A stretch of 50,882 bases of DNA from Bacteroidales bacterium (lineage in GTDB: Bacteria > Bacteroidota > Bacteroidia > Bacteroidales > VadinHA17), in the NCBI GenBank assembly GCA_025358645.1, contig JANYIW010000363.1, positions 1-50,882 of the forward strand, read 5' to 3'. Position 1 is the stretch's first letter, and every line of letters starts with the position of its first letter. The notes under the pieces were generated by a model, which saw only the letters and a list, made by a program, of their open reading frames with translations, had not been told where the DNA came from and did no database searches. Of the stretch, positions 36,235-46,906 are shown piece after piece. The translations under genes were made by a program, and so were the position numbers.

Positions 36235-39054
36235 ATGAATGAGGAGATTAAAGTCCTTGGTGCAAGGGTCCATAATTTACAAAACATAGATGTAACTATC
36301 CCGCGAAACAGCCTGGTGGTAATAACCGGATTAAGCGGCAGCGGAAAATCATCTCTTGCCTTCGATACGATATATGCTGAGGGTCAAAGGCGCTATATGG
36401 AGACTCTATCGGCTTATGCCCGTCAGTTTCTCGGAGGAATGGAACGACCTGATGTTGATAAGATAACAGGCTTGAGTCCGGTAATCTCCATCGAACAGAA
36501 GACAACCAATAAAAATCCCCGATCAACAGTCGGCACAATCACCGAGATTTACGATTTTCTAAGGCTATTATATGCCAGGGCATCCGATGCATATTCTTAC
36601 GCATCCGGTGAGAAGATGGTTAAGTACTCAGATAGACAGATACTTGAGCTTATTAAAAACCGTTTCTCAGGAGAAAAAGTATTTTTTCTGGCCCCGATAG
36701 TTAAAGGCAGGAAAGGGCATTATAAGGAGTTATTTGAACAACTAAGACGAAAAGGATTCCTTAATGTTCGCATTAACAACGAAATCAGGGAACTTTCTCC
36801 GGGTATGAAGCTCGACAGGTATAAGACCCATTTTATTGAGCTTGTAGTTGATAAATTCAAAGTTGGAGATACATCCGATAAAAGACTCAATGATTCAATC
36901 CTCATGTCACTTGATCAGGGCGACGGGGTGATGATGGTTCTGGAAAGCGGGAATAATGAACCGAGGTATTTCAGCCGGCACCTGATGTGCCCGGTAACCG
37001 GAATCTCATATAATGATCCAGCTCCTCATACCTTTTCATTCAACTCCCCACAAGGAGCCTGTCCTCATTGCAACGGTCTGGGTGAGATATCAAGCATTGA
37101 TGAAGAAAAGCTAATCCCTGATGGCGAACTCAGCATCAGAAAAGGAGGGATCGAACCTCTTGGAAAATATAAGAATACATGGATCTTCTGGCAGATAGAA
37201 GCTATAGCTGAAAAGAACGGATTCACCCTTGATACTCCGATAAAAGAGATTCCTGAAGATGCTCTCCATAAAATACTCTACGGTTCCGACGAAGTACTCA
37301 AGTTATCAAATACCCCCCTGGGTATGACTTCGAACTATTTCTTAACCTTCGAAGGTGTCGTCAATTTTGTCGGGAATATTGAAACAATAAGCAACAATAA
37401 AACCGGGACAAAAATCAAAGATCAATATGTACAGTATAATGTTTGTCCCGAATGTAAGGGTACCCGGCTGAAAAAGGAGTCATTATATTTCAGAATAGCA
37501 GACAAAAATATCGGAGAGCTCTCATCAATGGATATCAAAGAGTTATCTCATTTCCTGGCCAACATCGAGGAGAAGCTTACCGGGAAGCAAAAATTAATTG
37601 CTTCAGAAATCCTTAAGGAGATAAGAACCAGACTTGGATTCCTGCTTGAGGTAGGACTGGAGTATCTCTCAATGAACAGGGGAGCCAGAACCCTTTCGGG
37701 AGGTGAAAGCCAAAGGATACGACTGGCTACTCAGATTGGTTCAAGACTTGTGAATGTACTTTATATTCTTGATGAACCGAGTATTGGCCTGCATCAGAGG
37801 GATAACAGGCGACTGATTACTGCTTTGAAACAACTCAGGGATGCCGGTAACTCTGTCATAGTGGTAGAACACGACAGGGAGATGATATTATCGGCTGATC
37901 ATGTAATAGATATGGGTCCCGGCGCCGGACGACTTGGGGGCTTTGTCGTAGCTTATGGAAATCCAAAGGAATTGATGAAGCAGGATACTCTTACTTCCTC
38001 TTATCTCAATAATAAAAGAAAGTTCCACATTCCTGAAGTTAGAAGAGAAGGGAATGGCAAATTCCTGAAACTATTCGGCGCCTCAGGACATAACCTTAAT
38101 AACGTGGATGTTACAATACCTTTAGGCACACTTATTTGTGTAACAGGAGTCTCGGGAAGTGGCAAATCATCACTCATTAACCAGACTCTTCATCCTGCCC
38201 TTGCAAAGAGATTTCATAATTCAGGTAAATCCCCATTGCCATACAGAGAGATCAAAGGTCTCGAACATCTCGATAAGGTTATTGAAGTAAGCCAGTCGCC
38301 TATTGGCAAAACACCTCGTTCAAATCCTGCAACATATACAGGTGTTTTTACTGACATCCGGAAGCTTTTTGAGCAGACAACTGAAGCTAAGATACGAGGA
38401 TTTGGCGCTGGAAGATTCTCTTTTAATGTTAAAGGAGGGCGCTGCGAGGGATGTGAAGGAGCGGGAATGAAAACTATCGAAATGAATTTTCTTCCGGATG
38501 TATATGTTCACTGTACAGAGTGTAACGGGAAACGGTATAACCGCGAAACACTTGAAGTCAGGTATAAAGGAAAGTCAATAAGTGATGTTTTGGAAATGAC
38601 TGTTGATATGGCTGTGGAATATTTTGTTAACGTGCCATCAATTTATCATAAAATAAAAACACTTCAGGATGTAGGACTCGGATACATCAAGCTTGGACAA
38701 CAATCAACAACACTTTCAGGCGGCGAGGCGCAACGTGTAAAACTGGCAACGGAACTGGCCAGGCGCGATACCGGTAAAACACTTTATATCCTTGATGAAC
38801 CAACTACAGGATTGCATTTTGAGGATGTCAGAGTTTTACTGGATGTCCTGAACAAGCTAGTCGACAGGGGCAATACTATTATTGTAATTGAGCATAACCT
38901 TGATGTTGTTAAGATGGCTGATTATGTTATTGATCTTGGCAAAGAAGGAGGGAAGGCCGGGGGTAATATTCTATTCTCAGGATCACCCGAAAAACTTGCC
39001 GGGTGCTCTGACAGTTATACAGGAAAATACCTTAAGGCAGAACTTAAGGCATAA
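36235..39054 (+). CDS. uvrA: Excinuclease ABC subunit A
   Basis: DNA damage sensor of nucleotide excision repair, a dimeric ATPase that loads UvrB. Two ABC modules are seen, with Walker A '[14 protein letters not shown]' and '[14 protein letters not shown]'. The signature motifs are '[17 protein letters not shown]' and '[15 protein letters not shown]', and Walker B is '[12 protein letters not shown]' and '[14 protein letters not shown]'. Zinc-finger cysteines are in 'CPHCNGLGE', 'CPECKGTR' and 'CEGCEGAGM...CTECNG'. At 939 residues it has full family length. An AGGAGA sequence 13-18 bases before the ATG is a rare clear Shine-Dalgarno-like element for this window. Confidence 0.98.
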   Translation: MNEEIKVLGARVHNLQNIDVTIPRNSLVVITGLSGSGKSSLAFDTIYAEGQRRYMETLSAYARQFLGGMERPDVDKITGLSPVISIEQKTTNKNPRSTVGTITEIYDFLRLLYARASDAYSYASGEKMVKYSDRQILELIKNRFSGEKVFFLAPIVKGRKGHYKELFEQLRRKGFLNVRINNEIRELSPGMKLDRYKTHFIELVVDKFKVGDTSDKRLNDSILMSLDQGDGVMMVLESGNNEPRYFSRHLMCPVTGISYNDPAPHTFSFNSPQGACPHCNGLGEISSIDEEKLIPDGELSIRKGGIEPLGKYKNTWIFWQIEAIAEKNGFTLDTPIKEIPEDALHKILYGSDEVLKLSNTPLGMTSNYFLTFEGVVNFVGNIETISNNKTGTKIKDQYVQYNVCPECKGTRLKKESLYFRIADKNIGELSSMDIKELSHFLANIEEKLTGKQKLIASEILKEIRTRLGFLLEVGLEYLSMNRGARTLSGGESQRIRLATQIGSRLVNVLYILDEPSIGLHQRDNRRLITALKQLRDAGNSVIVVEHDREMILSADHVIDMGPGAGRLGGFVVAYGNPKELMKQDTLTSSYLNNKRKFHIPEVRREGNGKFLKLFGASGHNLNNVDVTIPLGTLICVTGVSGSGKSSLINQTLHPALAKRFHNSGKSPLPYREIKGLEHLDKVIEVSQSPIGKTPRSNPATYTGVFTDIRKLFEQTTEAKIRGFGAGRFSFNVKGGRCEGCEGAGMKTIEMNFLPDVYVHCTECNGKRYNRETLEVRYKGKSISDVLEMTVDMAVEYFVNVPSIYHKIKTLQDVGLGYIKLGQQSTTLSGGEAQRVKLATELARRDTGKTLYILDEPTTGLHFEDVRVLLDVLNKLVDRGNTIIVIEHNLDVVKMADYVIDLGKEGGKAGGNILFSGSPEKLAGCSDSYTGKYLKAELKA

Positions 39055-39063
39055 GAATTTAAT

Positions 39064-39071
39064 TATATTTG
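39064..39071 (+). promoter_or_regulatory. Bacteroidetes -7 box for the LOG-family gene
   Basis: TATATTTG matches TAnnTTTG exactly. Transcription from about 39078 would exclude the track's TTG start at 39069 and favour the ATG at 39099. Confidence 0.45.
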
Positions 39072-39098
39072 AGTCTGTTAACATTTATTGAAACTAAA

Positions 39099-39809
39099 AT
39101 GGAGAAACCTGCTGATCTGATTAAAGATGCCTTTGAAGAGAAAACATGGCATGAAATTCACACAACTGATTCATGGAGAGTCTTTAAAATTATCTCGGAG
39201 TTAGTCGAGGGTTTTGAAAAGCTTGCACGGATCGGTCCTTGTGTTTCTATTTTTGGTTCAGCACGGACAGCAATTAATAATAAGTATTATTTACTGGCTG
39301 AAGAGATAGCCTTCAAGTTGACTCAGAACGGATATGGAGTTATTACCGGAGGTGGTCCGGGCGTTATGGAAGCAGCTAATAAAGGCGCTGCAAGGGGAAA
39401 GGGCAAATCTGTAGGTATAAATATTGATCTTCCATTTGAACAGCATGCCAATCCATATATTGATTCTGATAAACTTATAACATTTGATCATTTTTTTATC
39501 AGGAAAGTTATGTTCATGAAATATGCACAGGGCTTTGTGGTGCTTCCAGGTGGATTTGGAACATTCGATGAACTCTTTGAAGCAATAACTCTTATCCAGA
39601 CCAGGAAGATCGGGAAATTTCCAATAATACTTGTCGGTAAAAAATACTGGAGCGGTTTAATAGACTGGATCAAAGAGGAAATGCTCGCTGAAGAACATAA
39701 TATCAAAGTTGAAGATCTCAATCTCTTTACACTGGTTGATACATCTGATGAGGCTGTGGATTATATTGTTAAGTTCTATTCGAGATATCTTCTCAGTCCA
39801 AACTTCTGA
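39099..39809 (+). CDS. LOG-family protein (TIGR00730-type Rossmann fold)
   Basis: Cytokinin-riboside-5'-monophosphate phosphoribohydrolase-like protein. It carries the family hallmarks 'GGGPGVMEAANKGA' and 'PGGFGTFDELFEAITLIQT', the PGGxGTxxE active-site loop. Plant LOG enzymes release cytokinin bases; bacterial members hydrolyse nucleoside monophosphates and are often called possible lysine decarboxylases, a name not supported by mechanism. I use the ATG at 39099 because a -7 box overlaps the TTG start. The stop abuts that of the convergent smpB with no spacer. Confidence 0.9.
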   Translation: MEKPADLIKDAFEEKTWHEIHTTDSWRVFKIISELVEGFEKLARIGPCVSIFGSARTAINNKYYLLAEEIAFKLTQNGYGVITGGGPGVMEAANKGAARGKGKSVGINIDLPFEQHANPYIDSDKLITFDHFFIRKVMFMKYAQGFVVLPGGFGTFDELFEAITLIQTRKIGKFPIILVGKKYWSGLIDWIKEEMLAEEHNIKVEDLNLFTLVDTSDEAVDYIVKFYSRYLLSPNF

Positions 39810-40268
39810 TCAGACCTTTCTCATACGGTCCATTTCCCGTGTAGCATCTTTTCGCTTGAGGGTTTCACGTTTGTCGTATTCTTTCTTGCCTTTTGAGATT
39901 GCTATTTCGGCTTTTGCCAATCCTCTCTTGTTGATAAATACTTTAATGACTATTATAGTCAACCCACTCTCTTTAATTTTTCTTTCGATTTTTCTTAATT
40001 CACGGGAAGTAAGAAGCAATTTTCTCTCCCTGAGAGGATCATGATTATTAAGATTTCCCCACCAGTATTCTGAAATATGCATACCCTTGATAAAAAGCTC
40101 TCCATTGTTGAAGAAGCAGTATGAGTCGGAAATAGTTGCTTTCCCGAGGCGGATCGATTTTATTTCTGTTCCCGTGAGAATAATTCCCGACACATATTTT
40201 TCCAGGAACTCATAATCGTGATAAGCCTTTTTATTATTAATTACAATATTTTCTTTGCCTCCTTTCAT
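39810..40268 (-). CDS. smpB: SsrA-binding protein SmpB
   Basis: Binds tmRNA and brings it to stalled ribosomes for trans-translation. The small barrel is recognised by 'NKKAYHDYEFLEKYVSGIIL', 'GTEIKSIRLGKATISDSYC' and 'LLLTSRELRKIERKI'. The basic C-terminal tail 'KKEYDKRETLKRKDATREMD' enters the decoding centre. The length of 152 residues is normal. The tmRNA gene itself was not seen in the window. It follows the Yip1-like gene after nine bases, suggesting cotranscription. Confidence 0.97.
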   Translation of the reverse strand: MKGGKENIVINNKKAYHDYEFLEKYVSGIILTGTEIKSIRLGKATISDSYCFFNNGELFIKGMHISEYWWGNLNNHDPLRERKLLLTSRELRKIERKIKESGLTIIVIKVFINKRGLAKAEIAISKGKKEYDKRETLKRKDATREMDRMRKV

Positions 40269-40277
40269 TCAATACGA

Positions 40278-40859
40278 TTAAGCAAAAAATGTATAATAGA
40301 TTCTATCGATTAATTTTGTAAAAAGAAAATCAGTTGCAATAAATATCACTACAAAAGTTATCAGTGATGCAATCAGTAAAGGCATTTTCTTATAAGCGGG
40401 AGGCGTTAATATCTTCTCAGTTCCTGTCCAGTAGATATACAGGCTGAAGAGAGCTAAGACATTGACAAAAAGAAGAGATTCGAATAAACGGCTTAGCATC
40501 TGACATAGCAGCAACGGCACAACCGAATAGACAATTAACCTGAAGGAAACGGCAAAATCCTTACCAAGGTCAAATGAATATGTTATTTTATTGAGTATAT
40601 AAGCAGTAGCATAAACAGTTATATAAAACAGGAGAAAACATTTTATCCCCTCAAATACTGAATAGACCGGGGATAATGCAGAATTTGTAAAGATTAAAGA
40701 TCCTGCCACAGCTGAACCTGAAACCAGAAGGATTAAAGGGAATAAAAAACTATTTCTTATCACATTGACAGGCTTATTTTCCGAATCAATTGTTTCCCAT
40801 GCCTTTATCGGATTAAAAATAATATCTTTTACTAAGAAAAGTGAGAAATTGCCAGCCAT
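40278..40859 (-). CDS. Yip1-family membrane protein
   Basis: Small integral membrane protein with about five hydrophobic segments ('FLFPLILLVSGSAVAGSLIF', 'CFLLFYITVYATAYIL', 'LIVYSVVPLLLCQML', 'LLFVNVLALFSLYIYW', 'LLIASLITFVVIFIATDFLF'). The N-terminal 'DIIFNPIKAWETI' matches the short amphipathic lead common in Yip1/DUF1282 proteins of Bacteroidota. No biochemical function is established for these bacterial members. It lies upstream of smpB in the same direction and has its own -7 box. Confidence 0.82.
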   Translation of the reverse strand: MAGNFSLFLVKDIIFNPIKAWETIDSENKPVNVIRNSFLFPLILLVSGSAVAGSLIFTNSALSPVYSVFEGIKCFLLFYITVYATAYILNKITYSFDLGKDFAVSFRLIVYSVVPLLLCQMLSRLFESLLFVNVLALFSLYIYWTGTEKILTPPAYKKMPLLIASLITFVVIFIATDFLFTKLIDRIYYTFFA

Positions 40860-40882
40860 AAAAATCAGATTTGAATGCCGGG

Positions 40883-40890
40883 CAAAATTA
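40883..40890 (-). promoter_or_regulatory. Bacteroidetes -7 box for the Yip1-like/smpB unit
   Basis: The minus strand reads TAATTTTG, an exact TAnnTTTG match about 24-31 bases before the ATG at 40859. Confidence 0.42.
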
Positions 40891-40924
40891 AATAAATTTA
40901 TGGTATATTGCTTTACTAACTGAA

Positions 40925-41878
40925 ATGATTAAAAATGTGAGTGTGGAGCTAAATTCTATTTATGATTTATTAGTAGTTACCGGGCCCACCGCATCTGGGA
41001 AAACTTCCCTTGCTGCAACTATTGCTTATAGGGTAGGTGGTGAGATTATCAGTGCCGATTCACGACAGGTTTACAGAGGCATGAATCTGGGTACAGGAAA
41101 GGACTACGAGGATTATCTGGTTAATGGCACACATATTCCTTGTCATTTGATTGACATTGCTGAACCGGGGTATAAATATAATGTATTCGAGTATCAACGC
41201 GATTTTAATAAAGTTTATTCAGATCTGAAAAAGCGAAAAACATTCCCGGTTGTTTGCGGCGGTTCCGGAATGTATGCAGATAGTATTGTAACCGGATACA
41301 AAATGTTTGAGGTGCCATCTGACAGTGGACTGAGAATTGAACTTGAGAAAAAATCGATAGAGGAGCTTAAAGAGATATTATCAACCTTTAAAAACCTTCA
41401 TAATAGTACAGATATTGATACCAGGAAGCGGGTAATCAGAGCAATTGAAATCGAACATTCCAGTAGAAACAAGGGAAAAACATACAGTGGGTTTCCGGAA
41501 GTAAGCGCTCTACTGATTGGTATTATGTTAGACAGAGATACACGGCGAAAGAGGATAACAGAGAGGCTTAAACAACGTCTCCAATCAGGTATGGTTGATG
41601 AAGTTAAGCACCTTATCGATCAGGGTATAAACACCGACACTTTGATTTACTATGGTCTTGAATATAAGTTTATTACCTTTTATCTGACCGGAAAAATATC
41701 TTACGAAGAAATGGTGAGGGATCTTGAGATCGCAATTCATCAGTTTGCTAAACGACAGATGACCTGGTTCAGAGGGATGGAACGGAAAGGTATTAAGATT
41801 CACTGGCTTGATGGTGAGCTATCAATGGAAGAGAAGGTGGAGAAAGTGATGGAATTATTATTAGTCGAAAGTCAATAA
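40925..41878 (+). CDS. miaA: tRNA dimethylallyltransferase MiaA
   Basis: Transfers a dimethylallyl group to A37 of tRNAs reading UNN codons, improving codon-anticodon pairing. The P-loop 'GPTASGKTS' is at residues 20-28. 'SADSRQVYRGMNLGTGK' holds the catalytic Asp and substrate contact. Further motifs are 'PVVCGGSGMY', 'RKRVIRAIEI' and 'YYGLEYK'. The length of 317 residues is typical. It is divergent from the Yip1-like gene and convergent with the S9 peptidase, with a hairpin between. Confidence 0.97.
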   Translation: MIKNVSVELNSIYDLLVVTGPTASGKTSLAATIAYRVGGEIISADSRQVYRGMNLGTGKDYEDYLVNGTHIPCHLIDIAEPGYKYNVFEYQRDFNKVYSDLKKRKTFPVVCGGSGMYADSIVTGYKMFEVPSDSGLRIELEKKSIEELKEILSTFKNLHNSTDIDTRKRVIRAIEIEHSSRNKGKTYSGFPEVSALLIGIMLDRDTRRKRITERLKQRLQSGMVDEVKHLIDQGINTDTLIYYGLEYKFITFYLTGKISYEEMVRDLEIAIHQFAKRQMTWFRGMERKGIKIHWLDGELSMEEKVEKVMELLLVESQ

Positions 41879-41891
41879 AGTCAAAAGTCCA

Positions 41892-41918
41892 TAAAGCTGA
41901 AGGATATTTCAGTCTTTA
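41892..41918. terminator. Hairpin between convergent miaA and S9 peptidase genes
   Basis: TAAAGCTGAA pairs with TTCAG-T-CTTTA around the loop GGATAT, a ten-base-pair stem with one bulge. No long T-run follows, so termination is a plausible but unproven role. Confidence 0.4.
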
Positions 41919-41946
41919 CAGACTTCTGACATTATAGATTTTAAGA

Positions 41947-44007
41947 CTATTTCAAATATGTATCAAGCCACTCGAAAAACTCACGTTGCCAGATAATTGC
42001 ATTCTGGGGTTTTGTAACCCAATGGTATTCATCCTCGAAGAATAGCAGTCTGCTCGGAACACCATGTAACTGTGCAGCCTGGAATGCTTCCATGCTCTGA
42101 GTATACGGTATCCTGAAATCATTCTGTCCTGTAATTATAAGTATAGGTGTTGTCCACTTATCAACCATAAGATGAGGGGAGAATTTATAGCTGGGAAGAT
42201 TTTTCCAGTATGGACCTCCATAATCTTTGTCAGGAAACCAGAGCTCCTCGGTTGATCCATACTCGCTTTCGAAATTGAATACTCCGCAGTGAGAAACAAA
42301 CGCTTTGAATCTTCCATTATGTACGCCAGCAAGATAGAAGACTGAATATCCGCCATAACTTGCACCCACTGCGCCCATTCTCTTTGCATCAATGTAAGGT
42401 TCTTTTGCCATTGCATCGGTTGCGTCAAGATAGTCCTGAATATTTTTCCCTCCATAATCGCCGGAAATCTGTTCTTTCCATTCCTGACCAAACCCGGAAA
42501 CGCCACGACGGTTTGGTGCAAATACGATATAGCCCTTCGCGGCTATCATCTGCATATTCCACCTATATGACCAGAACTGATCAAGCGCCGATTGCGGACC
42601 TCCTTCACAGAAAAGCAGTGCAGGATATTTTTTTCCAGAGTCAAAATCCGGAGGATAAATTACCCACATCTGGAGGTCTTTCTTATCCTTTGTTTTAATA
42701 TACTTCTCTTCAACCTTACCCATCCTGATATTATCGTAGATAGCTTTATTTACAGAAGTGATCTGTTTAAGCGCCCCTGTCTTCATATCGATTGTTGAAA
42801 CTTCAGGAGCCATTGACATAGAGGCCAATTCTGCAACCAGAACCCCCGACTTTAAATTGATTGCGCCCAGATTATGAACTCCTACTGTTAACTTTGATAC
42901 ACCTTTTCCCTGAAGATCGGTTTTGAATATCTGAGATGTACCCAAATAAGAACATGTGAAGTACATTGTACTTTCGTCATTCCACTTAACATTTGCTACA
43001 TCAAAATTCCATCCTTTTGATACCCATGTTCTGGTTCCTTCTTTAATATTATAAACAAACAACCGGTCGAGATCAGCCTCATAACCATCTCTTTCCATGC
43101 TTTGATATGCTATTTTTGAACCATCGGGTGAAAAGACCGGATATCTATCGTATCCCTTGTTATCTTCTGTAATATTAATTTCTTTATCTGTTTCAAGATT
43201 ATACAGGTAAATATCTGAATTCGTGCTGACTGCGTCTGCTTTGCCTTTAAGTCTTTTGCTTGTAAAGGCAATAGATTTCCCATCGGGGCTCCATGCAATT
43301 TCTCCCTCATCGAAATAGGGTGCGGTAGGCGATTCAAATTTTTGGCCTGCCATTATATCTTTTCCTTCTGAAACGGTGCTTCCGTCAAATGCAGAAACAA
43401 AAATATGGCTGTATGAAAAATCACTCCAGTAGTTCCAGTGTCTGTACATAAGATCATTGATAATCCTGACATTGGCTTTAGGAAGGTTATGTTTCTCATT
43501 TGCTGTCTGATCTAATTTTACTCTTTTTGTAAAATAGATCTTATTGCCATCGGGAGAAACACTGAAAATCTCAAAGTCATTAATACCTGAAATTATCCTG
43601 ACCGCTGAACCGTCAATACTCATAGAACAGAGTTTCCCTTTATTTACAAAAGCTATTGATTTCCCGTTATTGATCCATTCCGGGGAACTTCCTCCGTCAG
43701 TTGTGAGTTGCACCGGATTACTTCCATTTACTGCAGTCTTAAAGATATTAGTTCGTCTTCCTTCACTCTGAAGATCAATGTCTGTAACAGTGTATAAGAC
43801 AGTTGAACCGTCGGGAGAAAGAACAAAAGATCCGAGCCGTCCGAATTTCCACATTATTTCAGGAGTCATCACTCCACCTGCTTTTTCTTCAGAAGTCAAT
43901 TGATTATTGAACCGTGGTGAAGCTTCTGATATTACCGGCGCATTTTGTTTGCATGAAGAAGTAATAAGCAGTGCCAAAAGAAGTACCGGCAGAAGATATC
44001 TTTTCAT
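41947..44007 (-). CDS. S9-family prolyl oligopeptidase-like lipoprotein (DPP type)
   Basis: Exported serine peptidase of the prolyl oligopeptidase clan, probably removing dipeptides from peptides in the periplasm. Lipobox 'LITSSCKQN' predicts lipid anchoring. A WD40/PD40 propeller covers about residues 50-420 ('VLSPDGSTVLYTV', 'SVSPDGNKIYFT', 'WSPDGKSIAFTS', 'VFSPDGSKIAYQS'). The alpha/beta-hydrolase domain covers about 430-686, with the triad S550 ('GASYGGYS'), D630 ('GQNDFRIP') and H662 ('DEYHW'). Bacteroidota DPP-type enzymes of this layout cleave dipeptides; exact specificity cannot be read. It lies 24 bases downstream of recA on the same strand. Confidence 0.93.
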   Translation of the reverse strand: MKRYLLPVLLLALLITSSCKQNAPVISEASPRFNNQLTSEEKAGGVMTPEIMWKFGRLGSFVLSPDGSTVLYTVTDIDLQSEGRRTNIFKTAVNGSNPVQLTTDGGSSPEWINNGKSIAFVNKGKLCSMSIDGSAVRIISGINDFEIFSVSPDGNKIYFTKRVKLDQTANEKHNLPKANVRIINDLMYRHWNYWSDFSYSHIFVSAFDGSTVSEGKDIMAGQKFESPTAPYFDEGEIAWSPDGKSIAFTSKRLKGKADAVSTNSDIYLYNLETDKEINITEDNKGYDRYPVFSPDGSKIAYQSMERDGYEADLDRLFVYNIKEGTRTWVSKGWNFDVANVKWNDESTMYFTCSYLGTSQIFKTDLQGKGVSKLTVGVHNLGAINLKSGVLVAELASMSMAPEVSTIDMKTGALKQITSVNKAIYDNIRMGKVEEKYIKTKDKKDLQMWVIYPPDFDSGKKYPALLFCEGGPQSALDQFWSYRWNMQMIAAKGYIVFAPNRRGVSGFGQEWKEQISGDYGGKNIQDYLDATDAMAKEPYIDAKRMGAVGASYGGYSVFYLAGVHNGRFKAFVSHCGVFNFESEYGSTEELWFPDKDYGGPYWKNLPSYKFSPHLMVDKWTTPILIITGQNDFRIPYTQSMEAFQAAQLHGVPSRLLFFEDEYHWVTKPQNAIIWQREFFEWLDTYLK

Positions 44008-44031
44008 GATTTTATAGTATTTTAAATAATA

Positions 44032-45039
44032 TTATTTCTTTAGAGCTAAGGATACTTTAGCTTTCAGCTCATCATATAATTCCGGGTTATCCTTAAGAAT
44101 CTGTTTGACTGCGTCGCGTCCTTGACCAAGTTTGGTTTCTCCATAACTGAACCATGAACCGCTTTTCTTGATAATTTCAAAATCGACTCCCAGATCAACA
44201 ATCTCTCCAAGCTGCGAAATGCCTTCTCCATAAAGTATATCGAAATCAGCTTTTCTAAAGGGAGGCGCCAGTTTATTCTTCACAATTTTGACCCGTGTCC
44301 TGCTGCCTATTATTTCTTCACCGTCTTTAAGTTGGCTTGTCCGGCGAATATCTAACCTTACAGAAGCATAAAACTTCAATGCATTACCTCCGGTTGTAGT
44401 TTCAGGATTACCAAATACCACTCCGATTTTATCCCTGAGCTGATTAATGAAGACACAGGATGTGTTTGTTTTATTGATATTTGCAGTAAGTTTTCTTAGC
44501 GCTTGTGACATCAGTCTTGCCTGCAGACCCATCTTGGATTCACCCATTTCACCCTCAATCTCGGCTTTTGGAGTAAGTGCGGCAACAGAGTCAATAACAA
44601 CTATATCCAGAGCACCGGACCTGATTAGGTTATCAGTAATCTCAAGAGCCTGCTCACCATTATCAGGTTGAGAAATAAGCAGATTTTCAACATCTACGCC
44701 CAGTTTCTCAGCATAATTACGGTCAAATGTATGTTCCGCATCGATTATTGCCGCGATACCTCCATTCTTTTGAGCTTCAGCAATAGCATGTATAGCCAGT
44801 GTCGTTTTTCCTGATGCTTCAGGACCGTAAATTTCTGTAACCCTTCCGCGTGGTATTCCGCCAATACCCAGCGCAGCATCAAGCCCGATTGAACCTGTTG
44901 AGATTACCTGGATGTTGTCGATTGCATGATCGCCTAACTTCATTATTGTTCCCTTGCCAAAGTCTTTTTCAATTTTTCCAAGAGTAACCTCTAGCGCCTT
45001 AAGTTTCTCTTTATTTATTTCTTTTCTTTCTATGATCAT
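44032..45039 (-). CDS. recA: Recombinase RecA
   Basis: DNA strand-exchange protein for homologous recombination and SOS induction. It has Walker A 'GPEASGKTT' near residue 68, Walker B '[10 protein letters not shown]', the DNA-binding loops '[12 protein letters not shown]' and '[20 protein letters not shown]', and '[10 protein letters not shown]'. The length of 335 residues is normal, with a short C-terminal tail. No intein and no recognisable SOS box were seen in the 181-base region upstream, which is shared with the SPOR gene. Confidence 0.98.
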   Translation of the reverse strand: MIIERKEINKEKLKALEVTLGKIEKDFGKGTIMKLGDHAIDNIQVISTGSIGLDAALGIGGIPRGRVTEIYGPEASGKTTLAIHAIAEAQKNGGIAAIIDAEHTFDRNYAEKLGVDVENLLISQPDNGEQALEITDNLIRSGALDIVVIDSVAALTPKAEIEGEMGESKMGLQARLMSQALRKLTANINKTNTSCVFINQLRDKIGVVFGNPETTTGGNALKFYASVRLDIRRTSQLKDGEEIIGSRTRVKIVKNKLAPPFRKADFDILYGEGISQLGEIVDLGVDFEIIKKSGSWFSYGETKLGQGRDAVKQILKDNPELYDELKAKVSLALKK

Positions 45040-45220
45040 ATAATTGGTTTTATTAATTGTATCATGGTAATTTATTTTGTTATTATGGGTAAATTTACGA
45101 AGTTTGAATTGTAAATTGCAAAAAATCAGTCAATTGTTATTAACATAAATCTTATTGCAAAGGATCAGAGCTCCTAAGTAAAGTGGTGAAAATTAACTAT
45201 TTGCTAAACATGATGCAGGT

Positions 45221-46906
45221 ATGAAATTGAAGAAACAGATAATATTGTTTTGCCTGATTGGGGCTATTACAATACCTTTTAACAATCTTTTTTCCCAGAA
45301 TATTCAAGCGAAACCTACTCGTCAATCCTCTTTTGAAGCATTTTCACAGGGGAAATATGAAAAGGCATACAGTGAATTCAGTGTACTCCTTCTTACTTAT
45401 TCTAAAGATCCACTATATAAATATTATTCAGGAGTTTGTCTGGTAAAACTTAACAAAGATCCTGGTGAAGCAACGAACCTTTTACAACAGGCTCTTCAGG
45501 GCGCCGCTGCTGTGAAGACATTACCTGCTGATGGATTATTTTATCTCGGACGTGCTCAGCAAATGTCGGGGAAATACTCAGAAGCTACTGTAACATATAA
45601 TATGTATACGGACCGGGTTGGGAAAAAAACTTCAAGGGAAATGGGTGTCCCGGAATTCTTAACACAATGCATTCAGAAAAAGGGACAAGTTGCTGATTCT
45701 GAAATAAAACCAGCTGAAATATTAAAAGAATACAAAGCGGATTCCAGTTTGACAGGGACAAAAACAGAAAGTAAGGTAGCAAGTCAAAAAACATTTGATA
45801 AAGTAACAAATAACAAAGTAAATCTACCGGAGGGTTACGAGAAGATCCTGGGTGAAGCTCTTGAATTTCAGTCTAAAGCCGATTCTGTCTCCGCCATTAT
45901 AAGTAACCAGAAAAAGGGAATAGAAAAACTTTCAGGCAATGAAAAGTTGTCGGTAAAAGCTACGATACTTGAGAATGAAAAAATTGCAGCATCCTTTCAG
46001 AATAAAGCCGATCAGAAATACCACGAAGCAGCGATTGCAATGAATCCTCAGCAAGACTCCACCCTCCATTTAAAAAACCCTGTCCGACAACCTGAATTCA
46101 AAGTTGGTAAAGACTCTATTATTAAGGCTGACGATAATAAAATTAAAGTATCTGATAAACAATTAAATACAGCTAAGCCGGTTCTTCCTTCCGTCAAGCA
46201 ACAGGTGGAAATCTTCACTTTGTTCGAAGTGGTTTCTAAGCCTGCAACAGATCCTAAAGCAAAGTTAATAATTGATCAGGAGGTACCTACAGGACTTATT
46301 TATCGCATTCAGATTGCTGTCTTCCGCAACCCGGTTACACCAGTGTTTTTTAAAGGGCTCTCACCGGTTTATGGCTTTAAGATAGCAGGAACTGATAAAA
46401 CCATTTATTATGCCGGAATATTCCGGAAATCTTCAGATGCAGGTAAAGCTCTCGCGACTGTTAAAGCCAAAGGATTCAAAGATGCCTTTGTTGTGGCAAT
46501 GTCGGGAAATAAACGTGTTTCGCCCGACAGATCAGCAATAATGGAAAAGGAGTGGAGCAATAAACCATTAGTCACCATCGAAAAGACTTTATCTGAAACC
46601 CGGGTAGATACTATTCCTCCAACGCTGACATTCAGAGTAGAAGTAACCAGATCATCAAAACCTCTGAAAGAAGATGTAGTTGAAGAAATCAGGAAATTAG
46701 CCGGTAGCAGGGGTATGGATATTGTAACCCTTGAAGACGGGGGAATTGATTATTTAATTGGGAAATTTATTACTTTTGAATCGGCAACAGAATACACTGA
46801 CCTCTTAAAAAGGAATGGATATCGTGAGGCACAGGTGGTTGCATGGCTTGGTAAAAAAGAGATACCAATAGAAACTGCACGACAACTATTTGATCAACTG
46901 AAATGA
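45221..46906 (+). CDS. Exported TPR/SPOR-domain protein
   Basis: A signal peptide ('IILFCLIGAITIPFNNLFSQ') leads into two or three TPR-like helical repeats at about residues 35-135 ('FEAFSQGKYEKAYSEFSVLL', 'PADGLFYLGRAQQMSGKYSE'). A charged, low-complexity, partly coiled middle follows. The C-terminal 200 residues hold two SPOR-like beta-alpha repeats ('LIYRIQIAVFRNPVTPVFFK' and 'LTFRVEVTRSSKPLKEDVVE'). SPOR domains bind denuded septal peptidoglycan, so a cell-wall or division role is plausible. It overlaps clpS by four bases (ATGA). The coupling to a protease adaptor is odd and worth noting. Confidence 0.8.
   Translation: MKLKKQIILFCLIGAITIPFNNLFSQNIQAKPTRQSSFEAFSQGKYEKAYSEFSVLLLTYSKDPLYKYYSGVCLVKLNKDPGEATNLLQQALQGAAAVKTLPADGLFYLGRAQQMSGKYSEATVTYNMYTDRVGKKTSREMGVPEFLTQCIQKKGQVADSEIKPAEILKEYKADSSLTGTKTESKVASQKTFDKVTNNKVNLPEGYEKILGEALEFQSKADSVSAIISNQKKGIEKLSGNEKLSVKATILENEKIAASFQNKADQKYHEAAIAMNPQQDSTLHLKNPVRQPEFKVGKDSIIKADDNKIKVSDKQLNTAKPVLPSVKQQVEIFTLFEVVSKPATDPKAKLIIDQEVPTGLIYRIQIAVFRNPVTPVFFKGLSPVYGFKIAGTDKTIYYAGIFRKSSDAGKALATVKAKGFKDAFVVAMSGNKRVSPDRSAIMEKEWSNKPLVTIEKTLSETRVDTIPPTLTFRVEVTRSSKPLKEDVVEEIRKLAGSRGMDIVTLEDGGIDYLIGKFITFESATEYTDLLKRNGYREAQVVAWLGKKEIPIETARQLFDQLK

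Noticed and set aside
42135-42521. 128-residue minus-strand ORF
   Set aside because: Out-of-frame shadow of the S9 peptidase catalytic domain, which has an intact triad.
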